The position numbers were made by a program, and so were the translations under genes. Positions 8,835 to 17,962 of a stretch of 64,000 nucleotides of DNA are shown here, in pieces. Position 1 is the stretch's first letter. The number at the start of each line of letters is the position of its first letter. The stretch lies in the NCBI RefSeq assembly GCF_903181435.1, contig NZ_CAEUHO010000001.1:1798001-1862000 (forward strand). Reading direction: 5' to 3'. This stretch comes from Bacteroides acidifaciens (lineage in GTDB: Bacteria > Bacteroidota > Bacteroidia > Bacteroidales > Bacteroidaceae). The notes under the pieces are model-generated. The model had not been told where the DNA came from, searched no databases, and saw only the letters and a list, made by a program, of their open reading frames with translations.

Positions 8835-10106
8835 ATGCAACCTTTAGCAGAGCGGCTACGGCCCAAGACTTTAGACGAATATATCGGTCAAAAACATTTA
8901 GTGGGACCGGGCGCCATCCTGCGCAAGATGATTGATGCAGGACGTATCTCTTCTTTTATCCTTTGGGGCCCGCCCGGAGTAGGTAAAACGACGCTGGCAC
9001 AAATCATTGCCAATAAACTGGAAACTCCTTTTTATACATTGAGTGCCGTAACTTCCGGTGTGAAGGACGTGCGCGAAGTGATAGACCGTGCCAAAAGCAA
9101 CCGTTTCTTTTCACAATCCAGCCCGATACTGTTTATTGATGAAATTCACAGGTTCAGCAAGTCGCAGCAGGATTCCCTGTTGGGGGCAGTGGAGAACGGA
9201 ACTGTTACGTTGATTGGTGCGACGACGGAGAATCCGTCGTTCGAGGTTATCCGCCCTCTCCTGTCGCGTTGCCAGCTTTATGTGCTCAAATCATTGGAGA
9301 AAGAAGATTTGCTGGAACTTCTCCAACGTGCTGTCACTACGGATACCGTACTGAAAGAACGCAAAATCGAATTAAAAGAAACAACAGCCATGTTGCGCTT
9401 CTCCGGTGGAGATGCCCGCAAACTGCTTAATATACTGGAGCTCGTTGTCCAGTCGGAAACAGAAGAAACAGTGGTTATCACCGATGAGATGGTAACAGAA
9501 CGTCTGCAACAGAATCCGCTGGCATATGACAAGGACGGAGAGATGCATTATGACATTATCTCCGCTTTTATCAAGTCAATTCGCGGAAGCGACCCCGACG
9601 GAGCTATTTATTGGCTTGCCCGCATGGTTGAAGGCGGCGAAGACCCTGCTTTCATTGCCCGCCGGCTTGTCATTTCGGCTTCGGAAGATATTGGCCTTGC
9701 CAATCCCAATGCATTGCTCCTGGCAAATGCCTGTTTTGATACACTGATGAAAATCGGCTGGCCGGAAGGACGGATTCCTTTGGCGGAAACAACGATATAT
9801 CTGGCAACCAGTCCAAAAAGCAATTCGGCATACAGTGCAATTAATGACGCGTTGGAGCTGGTTCGTTCCACCGGAAATTTACCTGTTCCGTTGCATTTGC
9901 GCAACGCGCCTACTAAATTGATGAAACAATTGGGATATGGACAGGAATATAAATATGCGCATAGTTATGAAGGCAATTTTGTGAAACAGCAATTCCTACC
10001 GGATGAACTGAAAGACAAACGGATATGGCAACCACAAAATAATCCGGCGGAACAGAAGCATGCCGAACGGATGATACAATTGTGGGGGGATAAATTCAAA
10101 AAGTAA
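8835..10106 (+). CDS. rarA: Replication-associated recombination protein A, AAA+ ATPase
   Basis: RarA/MgsA acts at stalled replication forks, related to clamp loaders. Walker A is GPPGVGKT at residues 45-52, Walker B LFIDEIHRF near 98-106, sensor 1 IGATTENPS and an arginine-finger region LLSRCQLY. The C-terminal helical tetramerisation part is present (YDIISAFIKSIRGSDPDGAIYWLARM, ARRLVISASEDIGLANP). Length 423 aa is standard. It starts 5 bp after the DUF5686 stop. The prophage carries a protein resembling this C-terminal domain (59114-59689). Confidence 0.95.
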   Translation: MQPLAERLRPKTLDEYIGQKHLVGPGAILRKMIDAGRISSFILWGPPGVGKTTLAQIIANKLETPFYTLSAVTSGVKDVREVIDRAKSNRFFSQSSPILFIDEIHRFSKSQQDSLLGAVENGTVTLIGATTENPSFEVIRPLLSRCQLYVLKSLEKEDLLELLQRAVTTDTVLKERKIELKETTAMLRFSGGDARKLLNILELVVQSETEETVVITDEMVTERLQQNPLAYDKDGEMHYDIISAFIKSIRGSDPDGAIYWLARMVEGGEDPAFIARRLVISASEDIGLANPNALLLANACFDTLMKIGWPEGRIPLAETTIYLATSPKSNSAYSAINDALELVRSTGNLPVPLHLRNAPTKLMKQLGYGQEYKYAHSYEGNFVKQQFLPDELKDKRIWQPQNNPAEQKHAERMIQLWGDKFKK

Positions 10107-10216
10107 GCTATCGGCTTAAAGAAATATGCCATTGACAAGAAAGAATCAACTAATGGCAAAAGCAAAATAAAACAATAAGAAAAGACGTATAACATATTAT
10201 TAATATTAAAATTGAA

Positions 10217-11170
10217 ATGAAGATTGTAATTTTAGACGGCTATGCCGCCAATCCCGGGGACTTGTCCTGGGAAGGTATTAAAGCTCTCGGAGAATGTACG
10301 ATATATGACCGCACTGCTCCCGAAGAAGTATTAGAACGTGCAGCCGGAGCAGAAGTGCTTCTGACTAATAAAGTAATCATCAACGCAGACCACATGGCTG
10401 CACTGCCCGAACTGAAATATATTGGCGTATTGGCTACCGGATACAATGTAGTTGACACTGCCGCAGCCAAGGAACGGGGAATCATCGTTACCAATATTCC
10501 TTCATACAGTACAGCTTCTGTTGCCCAAATGGTATTTGCACATATTCTGAATATCTACCAGCAAGTGCAGCACCATTCGGAAGAAGTGCACAAAGGCCGT
10601 TGGACCAACAGCAAGGATTTCTGTTTTTGGGATACTCCGTTAATGGAGCTGAGAGAAAAGAAAATCGGTCTGGTCGGACTGGGAAATACCGGATACACAA
10701 CTGCACGTGTCGCCATCGGCTTTGGTATGCAAGTATATGCATTAACTTCAAAATCACATTTCCAGTTGCCACCGGAAATCAAGAAAATGGATTTAGACCA
10801 ATTGTTCTGCGAGTGTGATATTATCAGCTTGCACTGTCCGCTTACTCCCGAGACACGCGAAATGGTGAATGCCCGTCGTCTTGCTATGATGAAGCCAACG
10901 GCTATCCTAATCAATACAGGTCGCGGTCCGCTGGTCAATGAACAGGATTTGGCAGATGCACTGAACAGCGGCAAGATTTACGCTGCCGGAGTAGACGTTC
11001 TTTCTACAGAACCACCGCGTGCTGACAATCCATTGTTGACAGCAAAGAACTGCTATATCACTCCGCACATCGCATGGGCAACGCTGGAAGCTCGCGAACG
11101 CTTGATGAATATCGCAACCAGCAACATACAAGCATACATTGCCGGAAAACCGGAAAACTTGGTAAATTGA
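10217..11170 (+). CDS. D-2-hydroxyacid dehydrogenase (glycerate-dehydrogenase-like)
   Basis: NAD(P)-dependent oxidoreductase of the D-isomer-specific 2-hydroxyacid family, 317 aa. The substrate-binding lobe precedes the Rossmann motif GLGNTGYTTARVA (about 152-164). The catalytic Arg is in INTGRGPLVNE, the Glu in the VDVLSTEPP region and the His in ITPHIAWAT. A KSHF stretch follows the second dinucleotide strand. Most like bacterial glycerate/hydroxypyruvate reductases; the exact substrate cannot be fixed from sequence. Its stop codon lies in the left arm of the palindrome that follows. Confidence 0.85.
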   Translation: MKIVILDGYAANPGDLSWEGIKALGECTIYDRTAPEEVLERAAGAEVLLTNKVIINADHMAALPELKYIGVLATGYNVVDTAAAKERGIIVTNIPSYSTASVAQMVFAHILNIYQQVQHHSEEVHKGRWTNSKDFCFWDTPLMELREKKIGLVGLGNTGYTTARVAIGFGMQVYALTSKSHFQLPPEIKKMDLDQLFCECDIISLHCPLTPETREMVNARRLAMMKPTAILINTGRGPLVNEQDLADALNSGKIYAAGVDVLSTEPPRADNPLLTAKNCYITPHIAWATLEARERLMNIATSNIQAYIAGKPENLVN

Positions 11171-11268
11171 GAATTGAAAATTGAGAATTAAAAAATAGGC
11201 TGCGCAATGAATACTTATTACCTCATGCGCAGCCTATTTTTTAATTCTCAATTTTCAATTCTCAATTT
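11164..11268. terminator. 43-bp perfect palindrome, bidirectional terminator between convergent genes
   Basis: The arms at 11164-11206 and 11226-11268 are perfect complements (43 bp) around a 19-nt loop. The inner stem is GC-rich (AATAGGCTGCGCA) with A6 and T6 beside it; the outer stem is made of TTGAGAATTG-type repeats. The arms reach into the stop codon of the dehydrogenase and of cydB. It ends transcription from both sides. Confidence 0.8.
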
Positions 11269-12409
11269 AATAAGAGTGTCCGCCTTCGTCCATCTCTTTC
11301 TCTGTAATCTTGTGACGGTCGATGCTACGCCAAGCGTAAAAGATATAAGCAATCACAAACGGAACGAGAATGGAAACATAAGCCATCGTTTTCAAAGTAA
11401 ACTCGCTGGAACAGCTATTTGCCAAAGTCAATGAACTTTGCAAGTCGGTATAAGATGGATAATAAGCTGTGTTATTATATCCTGCCACCAATAATAAAGA
11501 CAAGACTGTCAATACCGTGCCGATGCCCGTAAACCAAATACCTTTATCGAAAGTCTTTTTGAGCAATGTCTTTCCGATGCCGAAAAGAACCAAAACAACT
11601 CCTATCAGGAACAGGACAAGGACTATCGGCATTTCGATAAAGTTAGTAAAGTATTTGAAAGGTTGCATATAAATCTCCTGCGTATCCGGATTCACCGCAA
11701 AGCCATCGGAAACTAATGTACGAATGACAAATGACAGGAAGAATACAAGGAACAAGATAGTATTATTCCGTACCGCACGACGGCATTTGTCCGTCAGCTC
11801 TTTATCTGCTATATTATTAATAAAGTATAACGCTCCCAACACACGGGCAAGGAAGAATACCGCCAGCCCCAGAATCACATTCCAAATATTAGTCAACGCA
11901 TCCAATCCATGCCAACCGTTCCCCCAATGGCTGATAACCGGCATAATGGTGTCCGTCATATTTCCTTTATTAATATAGAAATCGGAACCTGTGAAGAATG
12001 TAGCCACCGCCCCGCCAAGCAATAACGGCCCTACTACCCCATTAATCACCAGAAAAGTCTGATATGTCTTTTTGCCTAACAGATTTCCTGCTTTGCTCTG
12101 GAACTCATAGCTGACAGCCTGCAACACAAAACTGAAAAGAATAATCATCCAAAGCCAATAAGCACCACCGAAGCTAGTGCTATAAAATAACGGGAAGGAA
12201 GCAAAGAAAGCACCGCCAAAAGTAACCAGCGTAGTAAATGTAAACTCCCATTTACGTCCGGTAGAGTTCACCATCATTTTACGGTGTTCTTCCGTCTTAC
12301 CGAGACAGAACAGCAATGAATTACCGCCTTGCACAAACAATAAAAACACAAGGATAGCCCCCAGCAAGGAAACGACAAGCCACCAATATTGTTGTAGAAA
12401 TATATACAT
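11267..12409 (-). CDS. cydB: Cytochrome bd ubiquinol oxidase subunit II
   Basis: Membrane subunit of the bd-type quinol oxidase, which reduces O2 with high affinity. At 380 aa it has about eight to nine hydrophobic segments and the family stretches GGNSLLFCLGKTEEHRKMMVNS and GRKWEFTFTTLVTFGGAFFASFPLFYSTSFGGAYW. It lies 11 bp downstream of cydA in the same operon. In Bacteroides this oxidase serves nanaerobic growth and oxygen scavenging (established knowledge). Confidence 0.95.
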   Translation of the reverse strand: MYIFLQQYWWLVVSLLGAILVFLLFVQGGNSLLFCLGKTEEHRKMMVNSTGRKWEFTFTTLVTFGGAFFASFPLFYSTSFGGAYWLWMIILFSFVLQAVSYEFQSKAGNLLGKKTYQTFLVINGVVGPLLLGGAVATFFTGSDFYINKGNMTDTIMPVISHWGNGWHGLDALTNIWNVILGLAVFFLARVLGALYFINNIADKELTDKCRRAVRNNTILFLVFFLSFVIRTLVSDGFAVNPDTQEIYMQPFKYFTNFIEMPIVLVLFLIGVVLVLFGIGKTLLKKTFDKGIWFTGIGTVLTVLSLLLVAGYNNTAYYPSYTDLQSSLTLANSCSSEFTLKTMAYVSILVPFVIAYIFYAWRSIDRHKITEKEMDEGGHSY

Positions 12410-12420
12410 AGTCTTTACGA

Positions 12421-13992
12421 TTAATGGTTAATAGTAACATTATCTCCCGTTTCCGGTCCTTTCTTGATAGCCTTTACCATAATTCCGGCACCCGCAATCA
12501 GCATTACTGTAAACAAGAACAGGAAGATAAAGAAAGTAGTCTGCACGGAACTCACGTCCAGTTTGGAGATGGCAACCGATGTAGGCAGCATATCACGGAT
12601 AGCCCACGGCTGACGACCACATTCGGCAACCACCCATCCGGCTTGCCCGGCAATATATCCCAAAGGAATAGTCAATAGAGCAATCCAATGCATCCACCGC
12701 ATCTTACTCAAATCCTTCTTATAGATAAAGAAAAGAACTACAATAAAGAAAAGGATGAAATATCCGCCCAAGATTACCATTATACGGAACGCGTAGAAAT
12801 TGAGAGGGACATTCGGAACCAGTTGGTTCACATCCTTAATATATCCGTAGCCGAAATAAGGAATATTTTCCTGCAATACTTTGTAAGCCACTTGCGCGTC
12901 CTCTTCGTGTCCTGCGCTCTTTGCCGCACGATAGGCAGCCAAAGCACCGATAGCCGTTTTTCCACGTTCTATCTTCTCGGCAGCCGAAAGAGCTTTTGTA
13001 CCGTCTTTCATCTCATAACCGCCCTCGATAATATTTGCAATACCCGGAACGTAGCCATCCACATCACGTTCAGCAAGAAAAGAAAGCATGCTCGGTATCT
13101 CTATGCGGAAGAGGAACGGGTCTTTTCCATCGTCATATGTCTTCTTTTCGGGATTCAGCATACCGATTCCTACTAGTCCGACATTCGTGCCGCCTTCATA
13201 CAAACCTTCCAGAGCCGCCAGTTTCATGGGCTGCGTCTGTGCAATCTGATAACCGGAACCATCACCCGTCCATGCTGATAACAGCGATGCGACCAGTCCG
13301 AAGATAGCGCCAATCTTAATACTGGCAAGCGCAAACTCACGGTTGCGTTTCTTCAGCAAGTACCAACAACTGATGCCGACTACAAAAATAGCGCCAAGCA
13401 CCCAACCGGATAACACTGTATGAAAGAATTTATTAACGGCTACAGGTGAAGTTGCCACCGCCCAAAAATCGACCATTTCATTACGAACAGTATCAGGATT
13501 GAACTCCATACCTACCGGATGCTGCATCCATGCGTTGGCAACGAGAATCCACCAGGCAGAGATAGTTGCTCCCAATCCCGTCAGCCAAGTTGAAGCCAGG
13601 TGGAAACGCTTGCTGACTTTTCCCCAGCCGAAAAACATCACAGCAATAAACGTGGCTTCCATAAAGAATGCCAAAATACCTTCAATAGCCAACGGCGCAC
13701 CGAAAATGTCTCCTACAAACCATGAATAATTGCTCCAGTTCGTTCCAAACTCAAACTCAAGAATCAAGCCGGTTGCCACACCAATGGCAAAATTGATACC
13801 AAAAAGCTTCATCCAGAACATCGCCGTCCTCTTCCAGAATTCTTTGCCTGTTTTATAATACAACGTTTCCATGATGCCCATCACCACTGCCAGCCCGAGT
13901 GTGAGGGGAACAAAAATCCAATGGTACATTGCTGTCATCGCAAATTGGGCTCTCGACCAATCGATAAGCGAAGTGTCAATACTTTCAATCAT
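12421..13992 (-). CDS. cydA: Cytochrome bd ubiquinol oxidase subunit I
   Basis: Haem-bearing subunit that oxidises quinol and reduces O2. At 523 aa it shows the N-terminal SRAQFAMTAMYHWIFVPLTLGLA segment with the conserved haem-ligand His, the GRQPWAIRDMLPTS motif near the C-terminus, and HPVGMEFNPDTVR and GDGSGYQIAQTQPMKLAALEGLY typical of the Q-loop region. About nine membrane segments. It sits between DUF4492 and cydB, the usual Bacteroidetes order. Confidence 0.96.
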   Translation of the reverse strand: MIESIDTSLIDWSRAQFAMTAMYHWIFVPLTLGLAVVMGIMETLYYKTGKEFWKRTAMFWMKLFGINFAIGVATGLILEFEFGTNWSNYSWFVGDIFGAPLAIEGILAFFMEATFIAVMFFGWGKVSKRFHLASTWLTGLGATISAWWILVANAWMQHPVGMEFNPDTVRNEMVDFWAVATSPVAVNKFFHTVLSGWVLGAIFVVGISCWYLLKKRNREFALASIKIGAIFGLVASLLSAWTGDGSGYQIAQTQPMKLAALEGLYEGGTNVGLVGIGMLNPEKKTYDDGKDPFLFRIEIPSMLSFLAERDVDGYVPGIANIIEGGYEMKDGTKALSAAEKIERGKTAIGALAAYRAAKSAGHEEDAQVAYKVLQENIPYFGYGYIKDVNQLVPNVPLNFYAFRIMVILGGYFILFFIVVLFFIYKKDLSKMRWMHWIALLTIPLGYIAGQAGWVVAECGRQPWAIRDMLPTSVAISKLDVSSVQTTFFIFLFLFTVMLIAGAGIMVKAIKKGPETGDNVTINH

Positions 13993-14012
13993 AATCTTAT
14001 GTAGTTTAAGAG

Positions 14013-14249
14013 TTAAAAATCAATTGATTTCTCAGGAATAGCGCGTTGTATCAGTTCGTTTCCCACATAGTTTCCCTTATCGGCATCCGTAGGATGGTCA
14101 CCGAGGAAATCTGGAAAAAAGAACAATTTGAGGATGAAGAACATGACGAATAATTTCAGCAGGATAATAATCCATAAAGTACGACCAAGCGTCATACTAC
14201 GGAAACCTTCCAGATAAAAATTCCAAATAGAAAGAAGTGTATTCTTCAT
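14013..14249 (-). CDS. DUF4492 small membrane protein, first gene of the cyd operon
   Basis: This 78-aa protein has one membrane segment (LWIIILLKLFVMFFILKLFFF, split by conserved Phe residues) and a short polar tail. DUF4492 members precede cydAB in many Bacteroidetes and Campylobacterota and are thought to be accessory to the bd oxidase, comparable in size and place to CydX-type subunits (inference). It starts right after the promoter at 14278-14307 and ends 21 bp before cydA. Confidence 0.85.
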   Translation of the reverse strand: MKNTLLSIWNFYLEGFRSMTLGRTLWIIILLKLFVMFFILKLFFFPDFLGDHPTDADKGNYVGNELIQRAIPEKSIDF

Positions 14250-14277
14250 ATGTCAGCGTTATAGTTTGTAATGAGTA

Positions 14278-14307
14278 CAAATATACAATTTTTATAACTA
14301 AAACAAA
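14278..14307 (-). promoter_or_regulatory. Promoter of the DUF4492-cydAB operon
   Basis: On the minus strand, TTTG (14304-14307), an 18-bp spacer, then TATATTTG (14278-14285) fit the Bacteroides -33/-7 consensus. It lies 28 bp before the DUF4492 start. Confidence 0.6.
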
Positions 14308-14413
14308 CAAATACCCCGAATTGTTGCGAGATTTGTTGTGTTTTTCTGATAAAATCAACCTATCGACAGAAAAAAATCATTTAACGGTAAAATTCCGTGT
14401 TCCGTCTATCGCT

Positions 14414-14445
14414 TTTGCGGCTAATATAATATGTACGTACCTTCG
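14414..14445 (+). promoter_or_regulatory. Promoter of the tolC-macAB operon
   Basis: TTTG (14414-14417), a 20-bp spacer, then TACCTTCG (14438-14445) give a one-mismatch Bacteroides promoter 28 bp before the tolC-like start. Confidence 0.55.
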
Positions 14446-14473
14446 TTATCAGTAAATCAATAGAAGTATAAAT

Positions 14474-15865
14474 ATGATGAATGTAAAAAGATTGACAGTG
14501 ATGGCATTTCTTGGCGCAGGTATGTTTTCGGGCATATCTGCCCAAGAATCTCCGCTGCAAGCCGATACGCTGAACGAAGCAAAACTCCCTGCACAATGGG
14601 ATTTGCAATCGTGCATCGACTATGCTTTGGAACAGAATATTACGATTCGCAAAAACCGTGTGGCTGCGGAAAGTACACAGATTGACGTGAAGACAGCTAA
14701 AGCTGCTTTGTTTCCCAGCCTTTCATTCTCTACCAGCCAGCAGGTGGTGAACCGCCCGTATCAAGAATCGAGTAGCCGGGTGAGCGGCAGCGAGATTATC
14801 AGCAGTAACAGTAAAACCAGTTATAACGGCAATTATGGTCTGAATGCTTCGTGGACTTTATATAATGGAAGCAAGCGGCTGAAGACCATCAAGCAGGAAC
14901 AACTGAACAACCAAGTAGCCGAACTCGATGTGGCAACGTCCGAGAATGATATTCAAGAATCCATCGCACAGGTTTATATCCAGATTCTTTATGCGGCGGA
15001 GTCGGTCAGAGTTAACGAGAATACGTTACAGGTTTCCATTGCGCAGCGTGACCGCGGTCAGCAATTGCTGGATGCAGGAAGTATTGCCAAAAGTGATTTT
15101 GCGCAACTGGAAGCTCAGGTCAGTACCGACCGTTATCAACTTGTCACAGCGCAAGCCACCCTGCAAGATTACAAATTACAACTGAAACAACTGCTCGAAC
15201 TGGATGGGGAGAATGAAATGAACGTTTATCTCCCTGCCCTGTCCGACGAGAATGTACTTGCCCCCTTGCCTACTAAAAAAGATGTATATGTGAGCGCACT
15301 TGCCCTTCGTCCTGAGATTGAAGCAAGCAAGCTCAATGTAGAAGCTTCCGAATTGGGAATTGATATTGCAAAATCCGGTTATTTCCCCACCGTCAGCCTT
15401 AGCGCAGGCATCGGAACGAATCATACGAGCGGAAGTGACTTTACTTTCGGTGAACAGGTGAAGAATGGTTGGAACAATTCCATCGGTCTGTCGGTCAGTG
15501 TGCCTATATTCAACAACCGTCAGACAAAGAGCGCCATACAGAAGGCCAAATTGCAGCGCGAAACGAGCATGCTGTCACTGCTTGACGAACAGAAGGCTTT
15601 GTACAAGACGATTGAAGGTCTTTGGCTGGATGCCAACAGTGCACAACAGCGTTATGCGGCAGCCAACGAGAAACTGAGAAGCACGCAAATCAGCTACGAC
15701 CTGATTAGTGAACAGTTCAATTTGGGAATGAAAAACACCGTGGAACTTCTCACCGAGAAGAATAACTTGTTGCAAGCGCAGCAAGAACAACTTCAAGCTA
15801 AATATATGGCTATACTGAATACCCAGTTGCTGAAGTTCTATCAAGGGGATAAATTGGCATTATAA
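14474..15865 (+). CDS. TolC-family outer-membrane efflux protein
   Basis: Outer-membrane channel of a tripartite exporter. A signal peptide ends near SGISAQ (about residue 23), followed by two OEP repeats with long coiled helices: WDLQSCIDYALEQNITIRKNRV starts the first, and the second ends in SYDLISEQFNLGMKNTVELLTEKNNLLQAQQEQLQAKYMAILNTQLLKFYQG. At 463 aa the length is normal. It is the first gene of an operon with MacA- and MacB-like genes and a two-component system, so it is the exit duct for that pump. Met2 (14477) is an equally possible start. Confidence 0.92.
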   Translation: MMNVKRLTVMAFLGAGMFSGISAQESPLQADTLNEAKLPAQWDLQSCIDYALEQNITIRKNRVAAESTQIDVKTAKAALFPSLSFSTSQQVVNRPYQESSSRVSGSEIISSNSKTSYNGNYGLNASWTLYNGSKRLKTIKQEQLNNQVAELDVATSENDIQESIAQVYIQILYAAESVRVNENTLQVSIAQRDRGQQLLDAGSIAKSDFAQLEAQVSTDRYQLVTAQATLQDYKLQLKQLLELDGENEMNVYLPALSDENVLAPLPTKKDVYVSALALRPEIEASKLNVEASELGIDIAKSGYFPTVSLSAGIGTNHTSGSDFTFGEQVKNGWNNSIGLSVSVPIFNNRQTKSAIQKAKLQRETSMLSLLDEQKALYKTIEGLWLDANSAQQRYAAANEKLRSTQISYDLISEQFNLGMKNTVELLTEKNNLLQAQQEQLQAKYMAILNTQLLKFYQGDKLAL

Positions 15866-15891
15866 TAAATAAGTAAAAGCATAAGAAACGA

Positions 15892-17121
15892 ATGAAAACG
15901 AAAAAGATTATCTTAATCGCCGTGGCAGTCGTTGTGGTAGCAGGTGCGGGAATCTGGTTCTTCGCAGGGTCGCCCGCCAAACACAAAGTCACGTATGCCA
16001 CTGTTACTGTCAGCAAAGGCGATATTTCAAATTCGGTGACTGCTACCGGAACGATTGAACCTGTGACGGAAGTAGAAGTCGGTACACAAGTATCTGGTAT
16101 CATTGACAAGATTTATGTAGACTACAACTCAACAGTCACCAAAGGGCAGTTGATTGCTGAGATGGACCGCGTTACTCTGCAAAGCGAACTGGCTTCCCAA
16201 CAGGCAACTTATGACGGAGCTAAAGCCGAATATGAATATCAGAAAAAGAATTACGAACGTAGCAAAGGGCTGCATGAGAAATCCCTGATTAGCGATACGG
16301 ACTTCGAACAGGCTCTTTACAATTATCAGAAGGCTAAAAGTAGTTATGACAGCAGCAAGGCATCTCTTGCGAAAGCGGAACGTAACTTGTCTTATGCAAC
16401 GATTACTTCGCCCATTGACGGAGTTGTTATCAGCCGTGATGTAGAAGCCGGACAAACGGTTGCTTCCGGATTCGAAACTCCGACACTCTTCACCATCGCC
16501 GCGGATTTGACTCAGATGCAGGTGGTAGCCGATGTAGATGAAGCGGATATAGGCGGTGTGGAAGAAGGCCAGCGTGCCAGTTTTACGGTAGATGCTTACC
16601 CGAATGATACATTTGAGGGGGTAGTGACACAGATTCGTTTGGGAGATTCAAGCAGTACGAGCAACGCAAGCAGCGGTACAAGCACGGTAGTTACCTATGA
16701 AGTGGTAATCTCCGCCCCTAACCCCGACTTGAAACTGAAACCGCGTCTGACGGCTAATGTCACTATTTATATTCTTGATAAAAAAGGTGTATTGTCTGTG
16801 CCAAACAAGGCTTTGCGTTTCGTTCCGGAGAAACCGCTCATCGGTGCTAATGACATTATAAAAGATTGTGAGGGTAAACATAAACTTTGGACACGTGAAG
16901 GCACTACATTCACTGCGCATCCTGTAAAAATCGGAATTAGCAACGGGATATCTACGGAGATTATCAGCGGTATCACCGAAGGTACGAAAGTGGTATCCGA
17001 AGCTACCATAGGCGCAATGCCCGGTGAGAATTTCGAAGCTGGTCCCAATAAAGTGAACGGTGGAGAAAGAAGCCCGTTCATGCCTGGCCCTCCGGGAAGT
17101 AAGAAGAAAAACAACAAGTGA
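15892..17121 (+). CDS. MacA-like periplasmic adaptor subunit
   Basis: Membrane-fusion protein linking the inner-membrane ABC permease to the TolC-like channel. An N-terminal anchor (about residues 5-23) is followed by the first lipoyl half (GTIEPVTEVEVGTQVSGIIDKIYVDYNSTVTKGQLIAEMD), an alpha hairpin (about 95-160), the second lipoyl half (ITSPIDGVVISRDVEAGQTV) and beta-barrel and membrane-proximal domains. The C-terminal tail is Gly/Pro/Lys-rich. Length 409 aa. It lies 26 bp after tolC and just before the ATPase gene. Confidence 0.92.
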   Translation: MKTKKIILIAVAVVVVAGAGIWFFAGSPAKHKVTYATVTVSKGDISNSVTATGTIEPVTEVEVGTQVSGIIDKIYVDYNSTVTKGQLIAEMDRVTLQSELASQQATYDGAKAEYEYQKKNYERSKGLHEKSLISDTDFEQALYNYQKAKSSYDSSKASLAKAERNLSYATITSPIDGVVISRDVEAGQTVASGFETPTLFTIAADLTQMQVVADVDEADIGGVEEGQRASFTVDAYPNDTFEGVVTQIRLGDSSSTSNASSGTSTVVTYEVVISAPNPDLKLKPRLTANVTIYILDKKGVLSVPNKALRFVPEKPLIGANDIIKDCEGKHKLWTREGTTFTAHPVKIGISNGISTEIISGITEGTKVVSEATIGAMPGENFEAGPNKVNGGERSPFMPGPPGSKKKNNK

Positions 17122-17126
17122 CAATC

Positions 17127-17870
17127 ATGAAGAAAGTAATTGAAATACAAAATATCAAACGGGACTTCCAGGTGGGAGACGAAACTGTTCATGCGTTACG
17201 GGGCGTTTCGTTTACTATCAACGAAGGGGAGTTTGTCACCATCATGGGTACTTCCGGTTCGGGAAAGTCCACGCTGCTTAACATATTGGGCTGCCTGGAC
17301 ACCCCGACAAGCGGCGAGTATCTGCTCGACGATATTCCCGTCCGCACGATGAGCAAGCCTCAACGTGCAGTACTGAGGAATCGTAAGATTGGATTCGTGT
17401 TCCAAAGCTATAATCTGTTGCCTAAAACGACCGCAGTGGAAAATGTGGAACTGCCGCTTATGTACAACTCGTCCGTCAGTGCTTCCGAACGTCACCGCCG
17501 TGCCATCGAATCTTTGCAGGCTGTGGGATTGGGCGACCGTCTGGAACATAAATCCAACCAGATGTCCGGTGGACAGATGCAGCGGGTTGCCATTGCACGT
17601 GCGCTGGTAAATAATCCAGCTGTTATTCTTGCGGATGAAGCAACGGGAAACCTCGATACCCGCACCTCTTTCGAGATACTTGTCCTGTTTCAGAAACTTC
17701 ACGCGGAAGGACGCACTATTATCTTTGTAACGCATAATCCCGAAATTGCGCAATATAGCAGCCGCAATATCCGTCTGCGCGATGGTCATGTCATAGAGGA
17801 CACTGTCAACTCAAAGATTCTGTCCGCTGCCGAAGCACTTGCGGCATTGCCGAAAAACGACGAGGATTAA
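17127..17870 (+). CDS. MacB-like ABC transporter ATP-binding protein
   Basis: ATPase of a MacAB-TolC type exporter, here separate from its permease instead of fused as in E. coli MacB. Walker A is [13 protein letters not shown], the Q-loop [10 protein letters not shown], the signature [15 protein letters not shown], Walker [13 protein letters not shown] and the switch His in VTHNPEIA. An upstream GTG at 17118 would overlap the macA stop, but ATG 17127 gives the usual [15 protein letters not shown] start (247 aa). Confidence 0.92.
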   Translation: MKKVIEIQNIKRDFQVGDETVHALRGVSFTINEGEFVTIMGTSGSGKSTLLNILGCLDTPTSGEYLLDDIPVRTMSKPQRAVLRNRKIGFVFQSYNLLPKTTAVENVELPLMYNSSVSASERHRRAIESLQAVGLGDRLEHKSNQMSGGQMQRVAIARALVNNPAVILADEATGNLDTRTSFEILVLFQKLHAEGRTIIFVTHNPEIAQYSSRNIRLRDGHVIEDTVNSKILSAAEALAALPKNDED

Positions 17871-17871
17871 A

Positions 17872-17957
17872 TAGTGATTAACGGGATAGTGATTAGTGAT
17901 TAATTCATAGCTATTCATTATCGCGTTAATCACTAATCATTAAATAATTAATCACTA
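17872..17957. repeat. Intergenic inverted repeats inside the macB operon
   Basis: TAGTGATTAACG (17872-17883) pairs with CGTTAATCACTA (17924-17935), and TAGTGATTAAT (near 17894) has complementary copies further right (to 17957). The whole 92-bp gap between ATPase and permease genes is made of this motif. It may form an mRNA hairpin that tunes expression of the downstream genes. Confidence 0.6.
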
Positions 17958-17962
17958 ACAAC

